Assembly (NCBI GenBank): GCA_029237695.1
Contig: JAQRGA010000132.1
Span: forward strand, 1 to 64,000
Direction of reading: 5' to 3'
DNA: 64,000 nt
Source of the DNA: Conchocele bisecta
Taxonomy: Eukaryota; Mollusca; Bivalvia; Lucinida; Thyasiridae
Position 1 is the stretch's first letter; the number at the start of each line of letters is the position of its first letter. Below the pieces are notes generated by a model. It worked only from the letters and a program-made list of their open reading frames with translations. It was not told the DNA's origin and did not search any database. Below, piece after piece: positions 12,001 through 24,000 of the stretch. Position numbers and translations under genes: made by a program.

Positions 12001-15000
12001 ACTTATTATGTGTGCTGATGTTCTTCAATTGTATGCCCCGCTACCAAATGGTGAGGTGGGTATATAACGTTACCTGTGTCAGTACGTCTCGTCCTGTACA
12101 TGTATGTACGTCTGTCCTTCCGTCTTCAAAAATTCGAAAACTTAACATTGGGTGAAATTTGTTATAATTTCTCTTTCCTTTCACCAAACGTCATGATATT
12201 TCAGATATGCCTTTCTCTAATGATTCTCTATCATGCTGTGATAAATTCTACGACCGTCATACCCCGCTAACCCCAAGGTCAAGGTCACAGTGTTGGTGCT
12301 TTCACAAACTTTAATTGGGGGAAATTCGCTATAATTTCTGATTCACCCCACTTCTTGATATTTCACACATGCCTTCCTCTAATGGTTCTCTATCATGCCA
12401 TGCCATATCCATGTCCCTCAGACCCCCGCTAACCCCAAGGTCAATGTCACAGTCTTTGTGCTTTCAAAAGATTAGCAAACTAATCCTACATTTTTCAACT
12501 GATCCAATTCATACTTCGCATACCTGATCATCATCAAGTGCCGCAGTGCATAGCACACACATTTTCACTCGACCTCAGACACTTACAGAATTATTCCCTG
12601 TTTTCCAACTCCACAATTACCACTTTTACTTGTACGGCGAACTTGTCCTACATTTTACCACCGATACAATTCATACTTGGTATATGTGACAAGTATCAAG
12701 TGCCTGAGTGAGCAACGTGAACAGTTTTTATGTGGCCTCAATTCCTATGGAGTTATGCCCCTTTTGCGACTCAGAAAATGACACTTTATGGTCCTATATT
12801 ATGCTGTGACAAATACAAGATCCTCGGGGCGCCTGCCAAACCCAAGGTCAAGGTCACATACTTTTATTTAGAACCTTAACTCTCGGGTAAATTTGTTCGT
12901 ATAAGTTTCCTTTCACATAAGTGCTCAATATTTCACACGTGCATTACTACTCACTGATGCTGTGACAAATACAAGATCCTCAGGGCCCCCGCTAAACGCA
13001 AGGTCATTGTCACAAACTTGGAGCATTTACAAACTTAGTGTAGAGGCAAATTTCTTACACTAAATCTGTGTTCTTTCACAGAACTTAGTTTTTGATAATT
13101 CACACATGCATTCTTTTGATTACCCTCTACTATGCTGTGACAAATCCATTAACACCATTATCTTTCTTTGTGACATAATAGCTGTTCACATTCTTTGTCA
13201 GGTGAGGATGGGAGGGGGAGGGGTCTGAAAGGTGAGGGCATTCATGTGGCAACAGGCCACATTTCTAATTTAATTTTCAAAACCAATTAGTTTGCTGTAC
13301 TAAGCCCTAGTTTTGCATTGGACATCAATTGAAATCTCATACAAAAACAACTTCATTTGGTATTTGTTAAAGTGGATGTGTGTCAGATCTGGATGAAATG
13401 CGAGCAAAACAGTTGGTAAGAGCATTTAACTGTAGATTGAACATATATGACCCTACTTGAAGAAAACTATTTTTTTATTGAAAAAATAACAAGCGTTGCA
13501 AATGCTAGTTTTGCTAAATATAGATTTCATATTTCCCGCTGATGTGCTCGTACTTAGTAGCCACGTGCCCTGCTTTGACTAGACACTGCGTCAGAATAAC
13601 TTTTAGTTCTCGCATTTTTACATGTAAATTCGGTTATTTTTTATGAACATGCACATACATCGTATGTTAAGGTATTACAGTGTTTATAGTGATTATATAG
13701 AAGTGTAAATGCTGACGATATCTTGTAATAAAGAGTTTCAAATGAGTTCGTATTTCTGTCTTATCTGCAGCAAAGCGGTAGTCAGTTGTAACATAAATCG
13801 CTGAAAGTAATTATGTCACTGTTCGCAGGTTTTATGATAGATTTGTGAAATAATTTTGTCACTACTAGTGCATCCAGGTTAAATGTACATATAGCAAGGA
13901 ATTTCCTCAACTTAATGTTTATGACATCGAATGCTGACATGCAAATGCGATAATTAACCGAATAATGCATGTTTATGAACAAGAACCAAGAACAAGTTGC
14001 GACTGTATTCATACAATATTCATCTCAACTGTTTTTCTGAAACGTTTCTTCGGTGGTACCATCTGAGACACTGTCACTTTAAGACTAGTTTTTCAGATTA
14101 TTCAAAGTTTACCAGACCAAATGACCTGGAATCGGTGAGACACTGTCACTTTAAGACTAGTTTTTCAGATTATTCAAAGTTTACCAGACCAAATGACCTG
14201 GAATCGGTGGGCCAGTTAAGCGTAGACACACTGGTGAAAAGACTTGTATTGTAAACATATAAGAAAATTAATAATATATCATATTATAGATGTACATCTA
14301 TATGTATGTTCGATATCTGTACATGTACATATGTAAGAAAGAGAAATGTTTGTAAATAAAAAATCATACTTATATATTTGTAAAATCAGTTGACAACTTT
14401 TCCTGAACTTAAATGCGCATTTGCATGTTTTACAGCTTGAAAAAGAACCAGCAACTGATGGCATTATTGACATTACAGCTAAAGACAACACAAAGTAATA
14501 TAAATATGCCATCGCATAGCGAAAATGGGATATAGGGATGCAAAAGTTGTCCGTCCGTCTGCCCATTCTGCTATAACTTCTTTACTGTATGACCGATTGA
14601 CTTGAAGTTCATTTGCATGTTTATTAACATCCATATTTGGATTCCCCACCGTACCCATGCTCAAAAGACAAGGTCAAATGAATTTGAAATTTCTAGTTCA
14701 GTCTAATTCTAAATTTCTGTTCAGTAAATAGATGTGCGTTTATGCATTCTGTTATTACTTCTTAACCGTATGATCAGTTGGCTTGAAACTTCATGTACAT
14801 GTTTATTATCATCCATATGTTCTTCATCACTCCACAAATGCCCCCTTCCATCCACAAGGTCAAATTAAAATGACTTAAATTTCTGGTCGAGTAGATTTGT
14901 GCATGTTTCTCGATTCTTGATCAATTGGTTTGAAAGTTCATGTGTATGTTTATTGTCATCGATATTTTCATTAACCACCACACCCATGCTTCTCCCATGG

Positions 15001-18000
15001 TCAATAGACTTAAATTTCGAATTCAGTTGATACATTCACATTTCTCCATTGTTCTATAATCTCTTTACCGTATGCATTCATGTTTGGATCCCCACCCATC
15101 TGGATGCTCCCCACCCCATGCCGAAGGTGAAGGTCAAATAACTTTGAGTAATACATGCACGTTTCTCCATTGTCTGGGTTCTATCTAGAAGCGCCAGGTT
15201 GTCATATTACCTGATTGAGTGTGATTTTTGTACTTGGTAAGATATATATTGTGATGAAAAATGTGTGAAATTGAAAATGGAATTTCATATAATTAACATA
15301 ATTTTTGGTTTTAATTTTTATAACCATTTAAAAAAGAAATGTTTTCAACTTAAATTTGTTCTGTGAAATGCAATTGTATTTACCAGTGTACCAGCTGGTT
15401 CTACCCATGTAGGTGTGTCATATAGTTGTTTGCTCTTGAGGTACATGTACTAGTATTCAAGGCCTGAGAACCAGTGGCCCATTTCACTAATCTTTGTACA
15501 ATAAAATAGTTGTTGCAAACATTTTTATGAAGTTGCTTCTCAAATTAACGTGCGTCACTAATGCTACTATATTCTACATATACACATTTACACATTAAAT
15601 GCGAACAAGTCCACAAAATATTTTCCAACATCGTCTGTAAGTGCAAGTGTTTTGTACATTATAATTTTATGCTTACATGTACAAAGTTCTGAGTCGTAAG
15701 TACATGAAGTAGTTTAAGGAAATGGGTCCCTGTTTACTCATGTGAGCGATACAGGGACATGGCCCTCTTGTTTATCATATCAATTATTGGATTGGCACTT
15801 CATATGCCAGTGTATCATCCAACCACCACAGCGATGGGATACATTCTGTTGGTGGAATTCTTGTTATGTTATTTGTTCAGCGTTTGCTTATTTTGTTCTA
15901 CATTATACAGTTTGTTTGACTTCAGGGTTCAATCAATATGTTAAATAATACCCGACTGTTTTATTTTTATTCAATTGGTTGGAAAGTGTTGGAGGAGACA
16001 GAAATGAACAGTGCATATAAGTTGACAAAAGACTAAAGTGAACAATTATTACTGTTTTTTTTGTATGCCCGTTTGGAAAAATGGGACGTATTATTTAATA
16101 TATACCTACCCATGAAATACATAGTTATGCGATGTAAATAAAAGTCATATGTTCTCATCGATGAAATAAACAACTTTCGGTGAAAATACGACTACTTCCA
16201 CTATCTATATTCATATTCTGTATTTAGAAAGAAAACAGCGCAAATAGGCTGCAAATAACAAAAATATGAATATCCTCTATGTATTCACCGTGTACAGGTA
16301 TCCATGTGGGCGGGCACAGCTTGTCCGTACAATAACTAGAGTTCTACTTGACGGTGCGTAATCAAATTTGGTATACATGTTTAATCTTTACAAGATGAAG
16401 AAGCCTATTGAGTTTCAAAATTTTCTTATGACTTATCTCCCCTTGGCAGTCAATTCTATTTATCACATTCTGTATCCTTGTCCGCGCAATAACTCTGGTT
16501 CTACTTGAAGGATCGTAACCAAATTTGTATGATGGCAACACCAAGAACACTATTGATTGTCAAAATTTTAGGATCAGTTAACCCTTGGTGGTCATTTTTA
16601 CAGTTCAGAATAAATTCCATGTAATAAAATACACAGAAAAATAAAATAATATACATGTTAATAATTTAAAAAAATAATTTTTCATTGACGTCATAGTGGC
16701 TGCGCATATTTGAGGTAAATGAAAAATTTCAATCCATTGTAAGTTTTGAAGTGATTATTGTCTCGTCTCGCCCATGATTGTGGAAAGTGAGATATAGTGG
16801 TCACAATTCCGGTGTTGTCGTCGTCAACAATTTTGGACGTCTCTTGATCTGTTAGCCGGATCATTACCAAACTTCATCAATAGCTTCCTCACATTGATAG
16901 CTATACATCCACTGTCATTCGGGTGACCTTCACCTTCACCTTGGTGATCTTAAGCTTTGTGTCAATAATTTTGTCCAAATGTTGAATACCATCCATTAGT
17001 CGGATCCTTACATAACTTCATCAATAGCTTCCTCACATCGATGGCTATCCATCCAGTGTCATTCGGGTGACCTTGACCTTCAACTTCAAATCAATTAAAT
17101 TACAGAGTTTTTTTTGTGTAAAAGAAGATTCAGGTCATTCCAACATGGTATCGTTTTAGCTCGACATCATCGCTGAATCCTTTGCCAGTGTGCGACGTTG
17201 ATTCTTCGATGGTACCTGTCGACAGTTGTGGCAACACTGGAGAGCTACCTGAAGTTTCTATTAAGAAGATTAGGTATCTGCAGATAAATTATATGTCCAC
17301 CCCTGGCAACGAGTTGTTGGAAGGGGTATACTGCCCATCCCTTGCAACAAATTGTTGGAGGCGGTATACTGCAGTGAAATTGTCCTTCCATCCATCTCTC
17401 TTGTCTGTCTGTCCATCTATAACCGGGAGTTATGGGCTTATGGGGAACACAAAAGAATACAATATACTTATTCCGTAAGCTTGTAATAGGAAATTCTGCC
17501 CTAGCTTAGTGGCAAATGTAGTTCTTGCCTATCCAACACATGAGTTTGGGAGACGTATGCAACGCTTTTTCCGATGGCGGCAGTTTATATCTCCGCTTGT
17601 CTGGACTGTAAAGCCATAAAGAAAGTACTTTTGTTCTCAGACATGGAGTTTGCAGAAAGTGATGCAGGAGGGCTGATTTTGTAAATATAGTTTTTATACC
17701 ACAACTCGTTGCGGGGGGGGTGGGGGGGGGGGGTATACTGGAGTCAGGTTGTCCGTCCGTCACTAAACTTAACATCAGAGAAATTGGTTATCACTTCTAT
17801 TTCCTTGCTCGGATCTGCTTCACATTTCACACACGCATTGCTCCAATGGACCTCTACCACCGTGTGACAAATTCATGTTCGGGCCCAGAGTCGAGGTCAC
17901 AAGCCCACACACTTGGATTTTTTTTTTACATATTTAGGGGTACATGGGCCCACGCGGGGGCTATTCCGTAAGCCTCGCTTACTGACCAATCTAGTTTGGT

Positions 18001-21000
18001 ATGAGATCCTGATCTCTGCTTTCTTTCAAGTTGAGGAGGGCTGATTTTGTAAATATATTTTTTTGGTATGAGATCCTGATCTCTGCTTTCTTTCAAGTCG
18101 CCAGATGCATTTTGCTTGTTAATTTAACATGTGGTTCATATATATGTTCAATAAAGTTACTATATCCTCTTTTGACATGAAAAATCACCCGATTTTCGTC
18201 AGATATGATTGGATTTAACATATTTGTTCATGGTGTGTTTTTGATTCACAATATGTTTTTATTTGTCCATGAAGATAAAAACCTCTGATCACAGGAATTT
18301 TTCCGCGCTGCAGTATCGGAAACACGAAGAACTTTTGTATAACCTATCTTTGTTATGGTTGGAGGGATTTCAAAATAACTTGGTAGAAATGTTCACCATG
18401 ATGAGACTAAGTGTCGCGTGCAAGACCCAGGTCCGTAGCTCAAAGGTCAAGGTCACACATATAGGTGAAAGGTTAAAACATTAAATCATTCTTGTCCGGG
18501 CTGTAATGGATGGAGGGATTTAAAAATAACTTTGCAAAAATGTTCACCATGAGGAGATAGCGTGCAGAGCTCAAGACCCAGGTCTTTGGCTAGGAGGTCA
18601 AGGTCGCACATAGAGGTAAATGAATTGAGAACATGCTTTCTGGGCTGTAACTTTGTCATGGATAGAGGGATTTTGAAATAATTAGGCACCATGATAAAAT
18701 GGCCTGTCGCGCACGACTCGGGTCTGTGACTCAACTTTCAAGGTCACACTTGGAGGTCCAAGGTTAAAAATGATAACAATAGAGCTTGTTCGGCCTGTAA
18801 TTTTGTCACGCATCGAGATATTTTAAAATTACGTGACACAAATGTTCATGATGAGATTGAGTGTCGCTCACATGACCCACGTCCATAGCTCAACGTACAA
18901 GGTCACACTTACTTAGAGGTCAAAGATAAAAAAAAGAGTACACAAAAGCTGTAACTTTGTTAGGCATCAATGGATTTTGAAGTAATTTCACTCGACTGTT
19001 CAATACAATAACACAATGTGTCACGCAACATGCCCAGCTCCCAGGTCAAGGTCACAGCGGGAGCATTTATGTGCCGGCCCCATTTGTAGTGTATTATGTG
19101 ACTGTGCTGGCTGACATAAAATTATGGCATTAAAGAATCTACTGTATTGATATTTAATCGAACACTGCCATGTTTTTTTCTATTTCAGTCCAGCAATATC
19201 ATCATGTCCAGTATGTGGTGAATATTTTGATTCCGCCGCCATATTAGTACATGCTGCCACTTGCGGGGACACACATGAACAACCGAAAGCTTCATTCAGG
19301 TATTTTTATACCCCCGCTATACAAATTATTCAAGGGTTGTATCGTTTTAGCCGATCTGTCTGGCTGTTTGTCCGGCCATTAGTTTGTATGTAACATTTGT
19401 GGTTACAGTTTTTGGATACCTGTTAATTTCAAGCGAGCGCAACCGAGAAATTAGCTTATAAAAAAATCAGTATGTGAACTATATCTGTTTTATTGTTTGG
19501 CCCACCTCTACATATGCACATGTTTATTTGAACGTGCTTTTTAATTTCGATATGACTATGCAATTGGCGGTTTGCTACTGTTTGTTAAACATTTTTCTGC
19601 TGACAAACTTTTGGCTATTAAGTGCATTAAATCTAAAAAATATTTAAATGTAAGTACTTTTTCATCAATAAAAACATCCCCAATCTTTTTTATTTCATTA
19701 ACTTCTATCTAATATTGATTTTATAGGGAAAATACAATTTTTCTATGGGAATTTAACATGGGATGGGGGCTAAAACTCGATTTTTGTAAATAATTTTGGA
19801 ATTTATGTACTGAATAGATTTTCAAAATTGTTGTTTTCTTAGTTACATCATTTCCTAGCTATCTAAGCAGGTTTGTGAGTCAGATTTCCAAATGTTTTCG
19901 TTTTTCAACCCTCCTCGCCACTCTCCAGCTCTTTTTTGTCCCATGTTAAAAAAATAATAAAAATTGCAATAAAATCAATATTTGATGGAATTTCATCAAA
20001 TAAAAAAAAGGGTTACTTTCTTATTATTGATGACAACGTACTGATGAAACGTACTTACATGTACATATAAATATTTTTTACATTTAGTTCGTTTAATAGC
20101 CAAAAGTAGGCAGCCATATGTTGAACAGACAATAGTAGAAGTCACTGAGGACTTACTGTCGGTTTCAATAAAACCTGCCCAAATTTTACGGCTATATAAA
20201 CAATGCAAAAACAATATATTTTTTGGGATAATAAATAATAATCGGTCATCTATTTCAGAAATTATAAAAATATGTTTTGAAATTATCGCCATGTTAAATC
20301 CACATACACATTTTCACCCACGTTAAATTTCCATAGGGAAATTATTTTTCGTAATAAAATCCAAATTTAATGAAAAACCAAATATATTCATATTATTAAA
20401 TTTTGTTAAAAAGTACTACATGTAGTATTGAAAAAAAAATAAATTCACAGGTTGAAGTAATGGACCGAGGTCAATAAATACATTAAATATGCCTAAAAGC
20501 ATCAATAAATGAGAAAAAAAAAGCTAAACAATGTTTTTACTCCCTCCATATAGACTCCATATAGAAGGTTACTGTCACCTATTGCAGAAGTTGGGACAAT
20601 GTTAGTACTCTGCAACGATATATTCCCTGATGCGCTATGTCAACGCGTTTTCGAGCTATCGATTGTTTTGTTTTCAAAAAATTAGCATTATTGCTAGGTC
20701 GTAAAAGATCGGACACATTTCCGAGGCCAATACTGCTATATAACGGAGTAAACATCGGGTCCAAAATACACTTTTACGTCGTCCCGGCCCGTAAAGAAAC
20801 ATTTTGCCTACAAAAAACATTGTTTCCAATCGAACATTTGATCAAACCTACATTTATACCCGTCCTGTGCGTCACGACAGACAATTTAATCGCACAGACA
20901 TTTCTATCATTTCTCGGGAAGCCATGACACTCTATGTTCATCCGGAATTCTGTGGGACGTCATCTCATTGTAATGATCCTTTTGATTGGTTTTCTTATCT

Positions 21001-24000
21001 GGTTCCCGGTATATCGGCCAATCATATGTAGTGTAACAACGAATGTACGTTTAGCGATGACGTCATCTGGGAAGCACACGGAGATTGGAAAACATGGCTT
21101 CCTGAGAAATTATAGAAATGTCTGTCGAAAACGCGTTGACATAGCGCATCGGGGAATATGTCGTTGCGCAGTATTAACATTGTCCCAACTTCTGCAATAG
21201 GCGACAATGATATAACTCGGTTGACGTTTCGTGAGAGTCCGTTGTCTGGAGGCCGTCTGGGTTCGGCCTTATTAAAAACTTCGGAACCTTCTATATGGAG
21301 TCTATATGGAGGGATTAAACAAAAATTTACCTTTTTATGCCACCGGGTTTCAAAGAAACGGGTGGCATATAGTGTTTGGACCGTCCGTCTGTCCGTCCAT
21401 CCGTCTGTCCATCTGTCCGTCCGTCCATCCGTCACACTTTTCGGTTAACCACTTTGTCACAGTTTCTCAAATATGCTGCAGGTGGCATCCGCGTTCGACA
21501 GACGCATTTCTTGTTTTTTCTTCATTTATTGCTTTTAGGCATATTTAATGTATTTATAGACCTCGGTCCGTTACTTCAACCTGTGAAAAAATTGGGCAAG
21601 TTTACGTGAAACTATCAGTAGGTACAATGAAGTTTTGCGTTCAGCATTTGCATTTAGTTCTTTTGTTTTGTCTACACAAATATGTCTACAAAATGGAGTG
21701 GAACTTGATCACATAGCGATGATGCACTTGTTAGATACTCTTGTTTCAGGTCACTTGTTGAAGATATTGAAAAGAAACTTGAAGAAGAAGAAACCACTTG
21801 GGACATTCCTGTGATTCGAAGACATTTCGTTAAAACAGCAACAGAACAAATACATTCTGCCATTGAAAGTGACTGGAACAAACCAATTAAAGTTCAATTT
21901 ATCGGTGAAGAAGGTGTTGATGCAGGTGGCCTTACAAGAGAGTTCTTTTCCCTGATATTCCGAACATCACCAGTGTGGGAAGATGGAATATTTAATTTTT
22001 CTAGCGATATGATTAACAATAGAGACTACCATCTTATGGGGCGACTTGTGGTCATGGCCCTTTTAAATGGGCATGCGGGGCCAAAATGTTTGAAAAAAAA
22101 TTTGGTGACATTCATACTGACTGGTGAAACCCCAGATATTGACTCCATCGACTCAACTGACATTCACAAGGAAGATGTTGCTGAAGCCATCAAAGAGGTA
22201 TGATTATACCAACCACAATAAAATAGTGGCATGTTTATCTTCTGAACCACTTATACGATTGACTTGATATTTGATACATTTGACCACTATCAATTGCATC
22301 ACTGTGTAACTCTGCCTTTTATCTATTTGGAGTAAAACACCTTTTCAAACGTAAACTTTTACTATGATATCTGCCACATAGGGGCATCATTTGTCTCGAC
22401 CACACGTGTGAGGGAGATACATATGCATATCTTTATACCTATCATGAGCCAAGGGCTCAAGTGAGGTATTGTTACTGCTTTTGGTCTGTTGTCGTCCGTC
22501 AACACTTTCAAACGTCTTCTTCTCCTGAACCGTCTGGCCGATGTTGGTCAAACTTCACTGGGCTGATGTTTGGGTGAGATATTTCAGATTTGTTAAAGTT
22601 GAGGTAGTTGAATAATCCAAGATGGCAGACTTAGAAAAAGATCTCACAAACCGCTGGACTGATTTCGATGAAACTTGGTAGGAATGATCGATAGTCGATG
22701 TTCTTTCAGATTTGTTAAAATGATTACCCAGCGATCAAAAATGGGTGGGGCCTTGGGGGGATTGGGTTAAACAGGGGTCAAATTTAAAATAAAGTTTACT
22801 CATTGCAATATGTTTTCTAACAGTTTTAACTTTTGCAGATTGATGCCATCGAACCAGATAGTGCACCAAAAGTGAACCAGGAGTGCACTGCAAGACATTC
22901 TGACTTATTGGAGATTGCTGGATTCGTCAAGGTTCTAAATTATAGTAACAGGGCAGCAGCTATAAGTGCAATCAAGACTTACTTCCAATTCTACAGAATT
23001 CTTCCGCCAACTCTCCAATTTATGGAAGGTAAAATAAAAAAAATCATATACCCAAAGGAGTCCACAGAGCACATACAAAACCAAAAGTAATTTCAGACCG
23101 CAGACAAACTGGCCAGTATACAGCGGTAGTCAGCATATATCTATGTGCTCTGTACCTGCAACACAATATGGTTATGAGTTGAATTTTCTGATAAAAATAT
23201 TCTTGCAATAATTATTAATATTAATCCTAATAGAGTGGGTTTTGGAATTTTTATGCACCTGGACTCAAAGATCCAGGTGGCATATAGGACCATCTGTTTT
23301 CCATCCCGTTAAGAATTTTGTAAGAGTTTCTCCATATTTTTATGCCGACAGTCCGTGTGTCCGTCCGGCACATTAAGAAGTTCGCCGGAGTTTCTCAATT
23401 CTGTCAGAACTTCTATATCCCTTGAAGGCTTACTTAAATATTTCAACACAGCATACTTGTGGACAAATGCCACACATCCATGCTGCCTTTAATATGACCT
23501 TGACCTTCACAACTATGCTTTAATATGATAATTTGTCACTTTTGGTTAATTAACTTTGCCACAGTTTCTCAAATCTGCCACTGGGAGCATTCGTGTGCCA
23601 ACAGGCCACATTTTTATGCCCCCGCTATCGAAAGGTACGGGGGCATATAGTGTTACCGGCGTCCGTCCGTCCGTCCCGTCCGTCCGTCCGTCCCGATATT
23701 ACCATATTCTTTAGTAACTTGTACATGGCTTCACATATTATGTCAATATTTATACACGTGATACATATGAACATGCCTTACACACTCCACCCCCCTAGTA
23801 CCCCGCGCGACGTTTCACGTTGTAAACAACTTGTGCACATACTTGGGGGGAATGTCTTCAGCAAATTTTACTAAAATGTTTACCTTGGCGATATATTATT
23901 CACACTGGCATGGAAACAGCAAGCACCGGAGTGACTTAGATGTGTTCGTTGCAAAATCTGATCAAATGAATGCGTTTAATTAACAGCTATTTTCATTTGT

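Noticed and set aside
13400..13431. Possible exon encoding DLDEMRAKQL before GTAAGA in HECT intron 4
   Set aside because: A 29 nt exon from the nearest CAG would break the phase between exons 4 and 5; the acceptor tract is also weak.
20637..21031. Open frames inside the 20446-21585 element as a possible transposase
   Set aside because: Short, no recognisable motif, and the related copy at 548-1414 has unrelated interior sequence.
21376..21440. (GTCC)n blocks, also at 23660 and 33570, as a possible CRISPR-like array
   Set aside because: Simple tetranucleotide repeats without spacers, in a eukaryotic genome.
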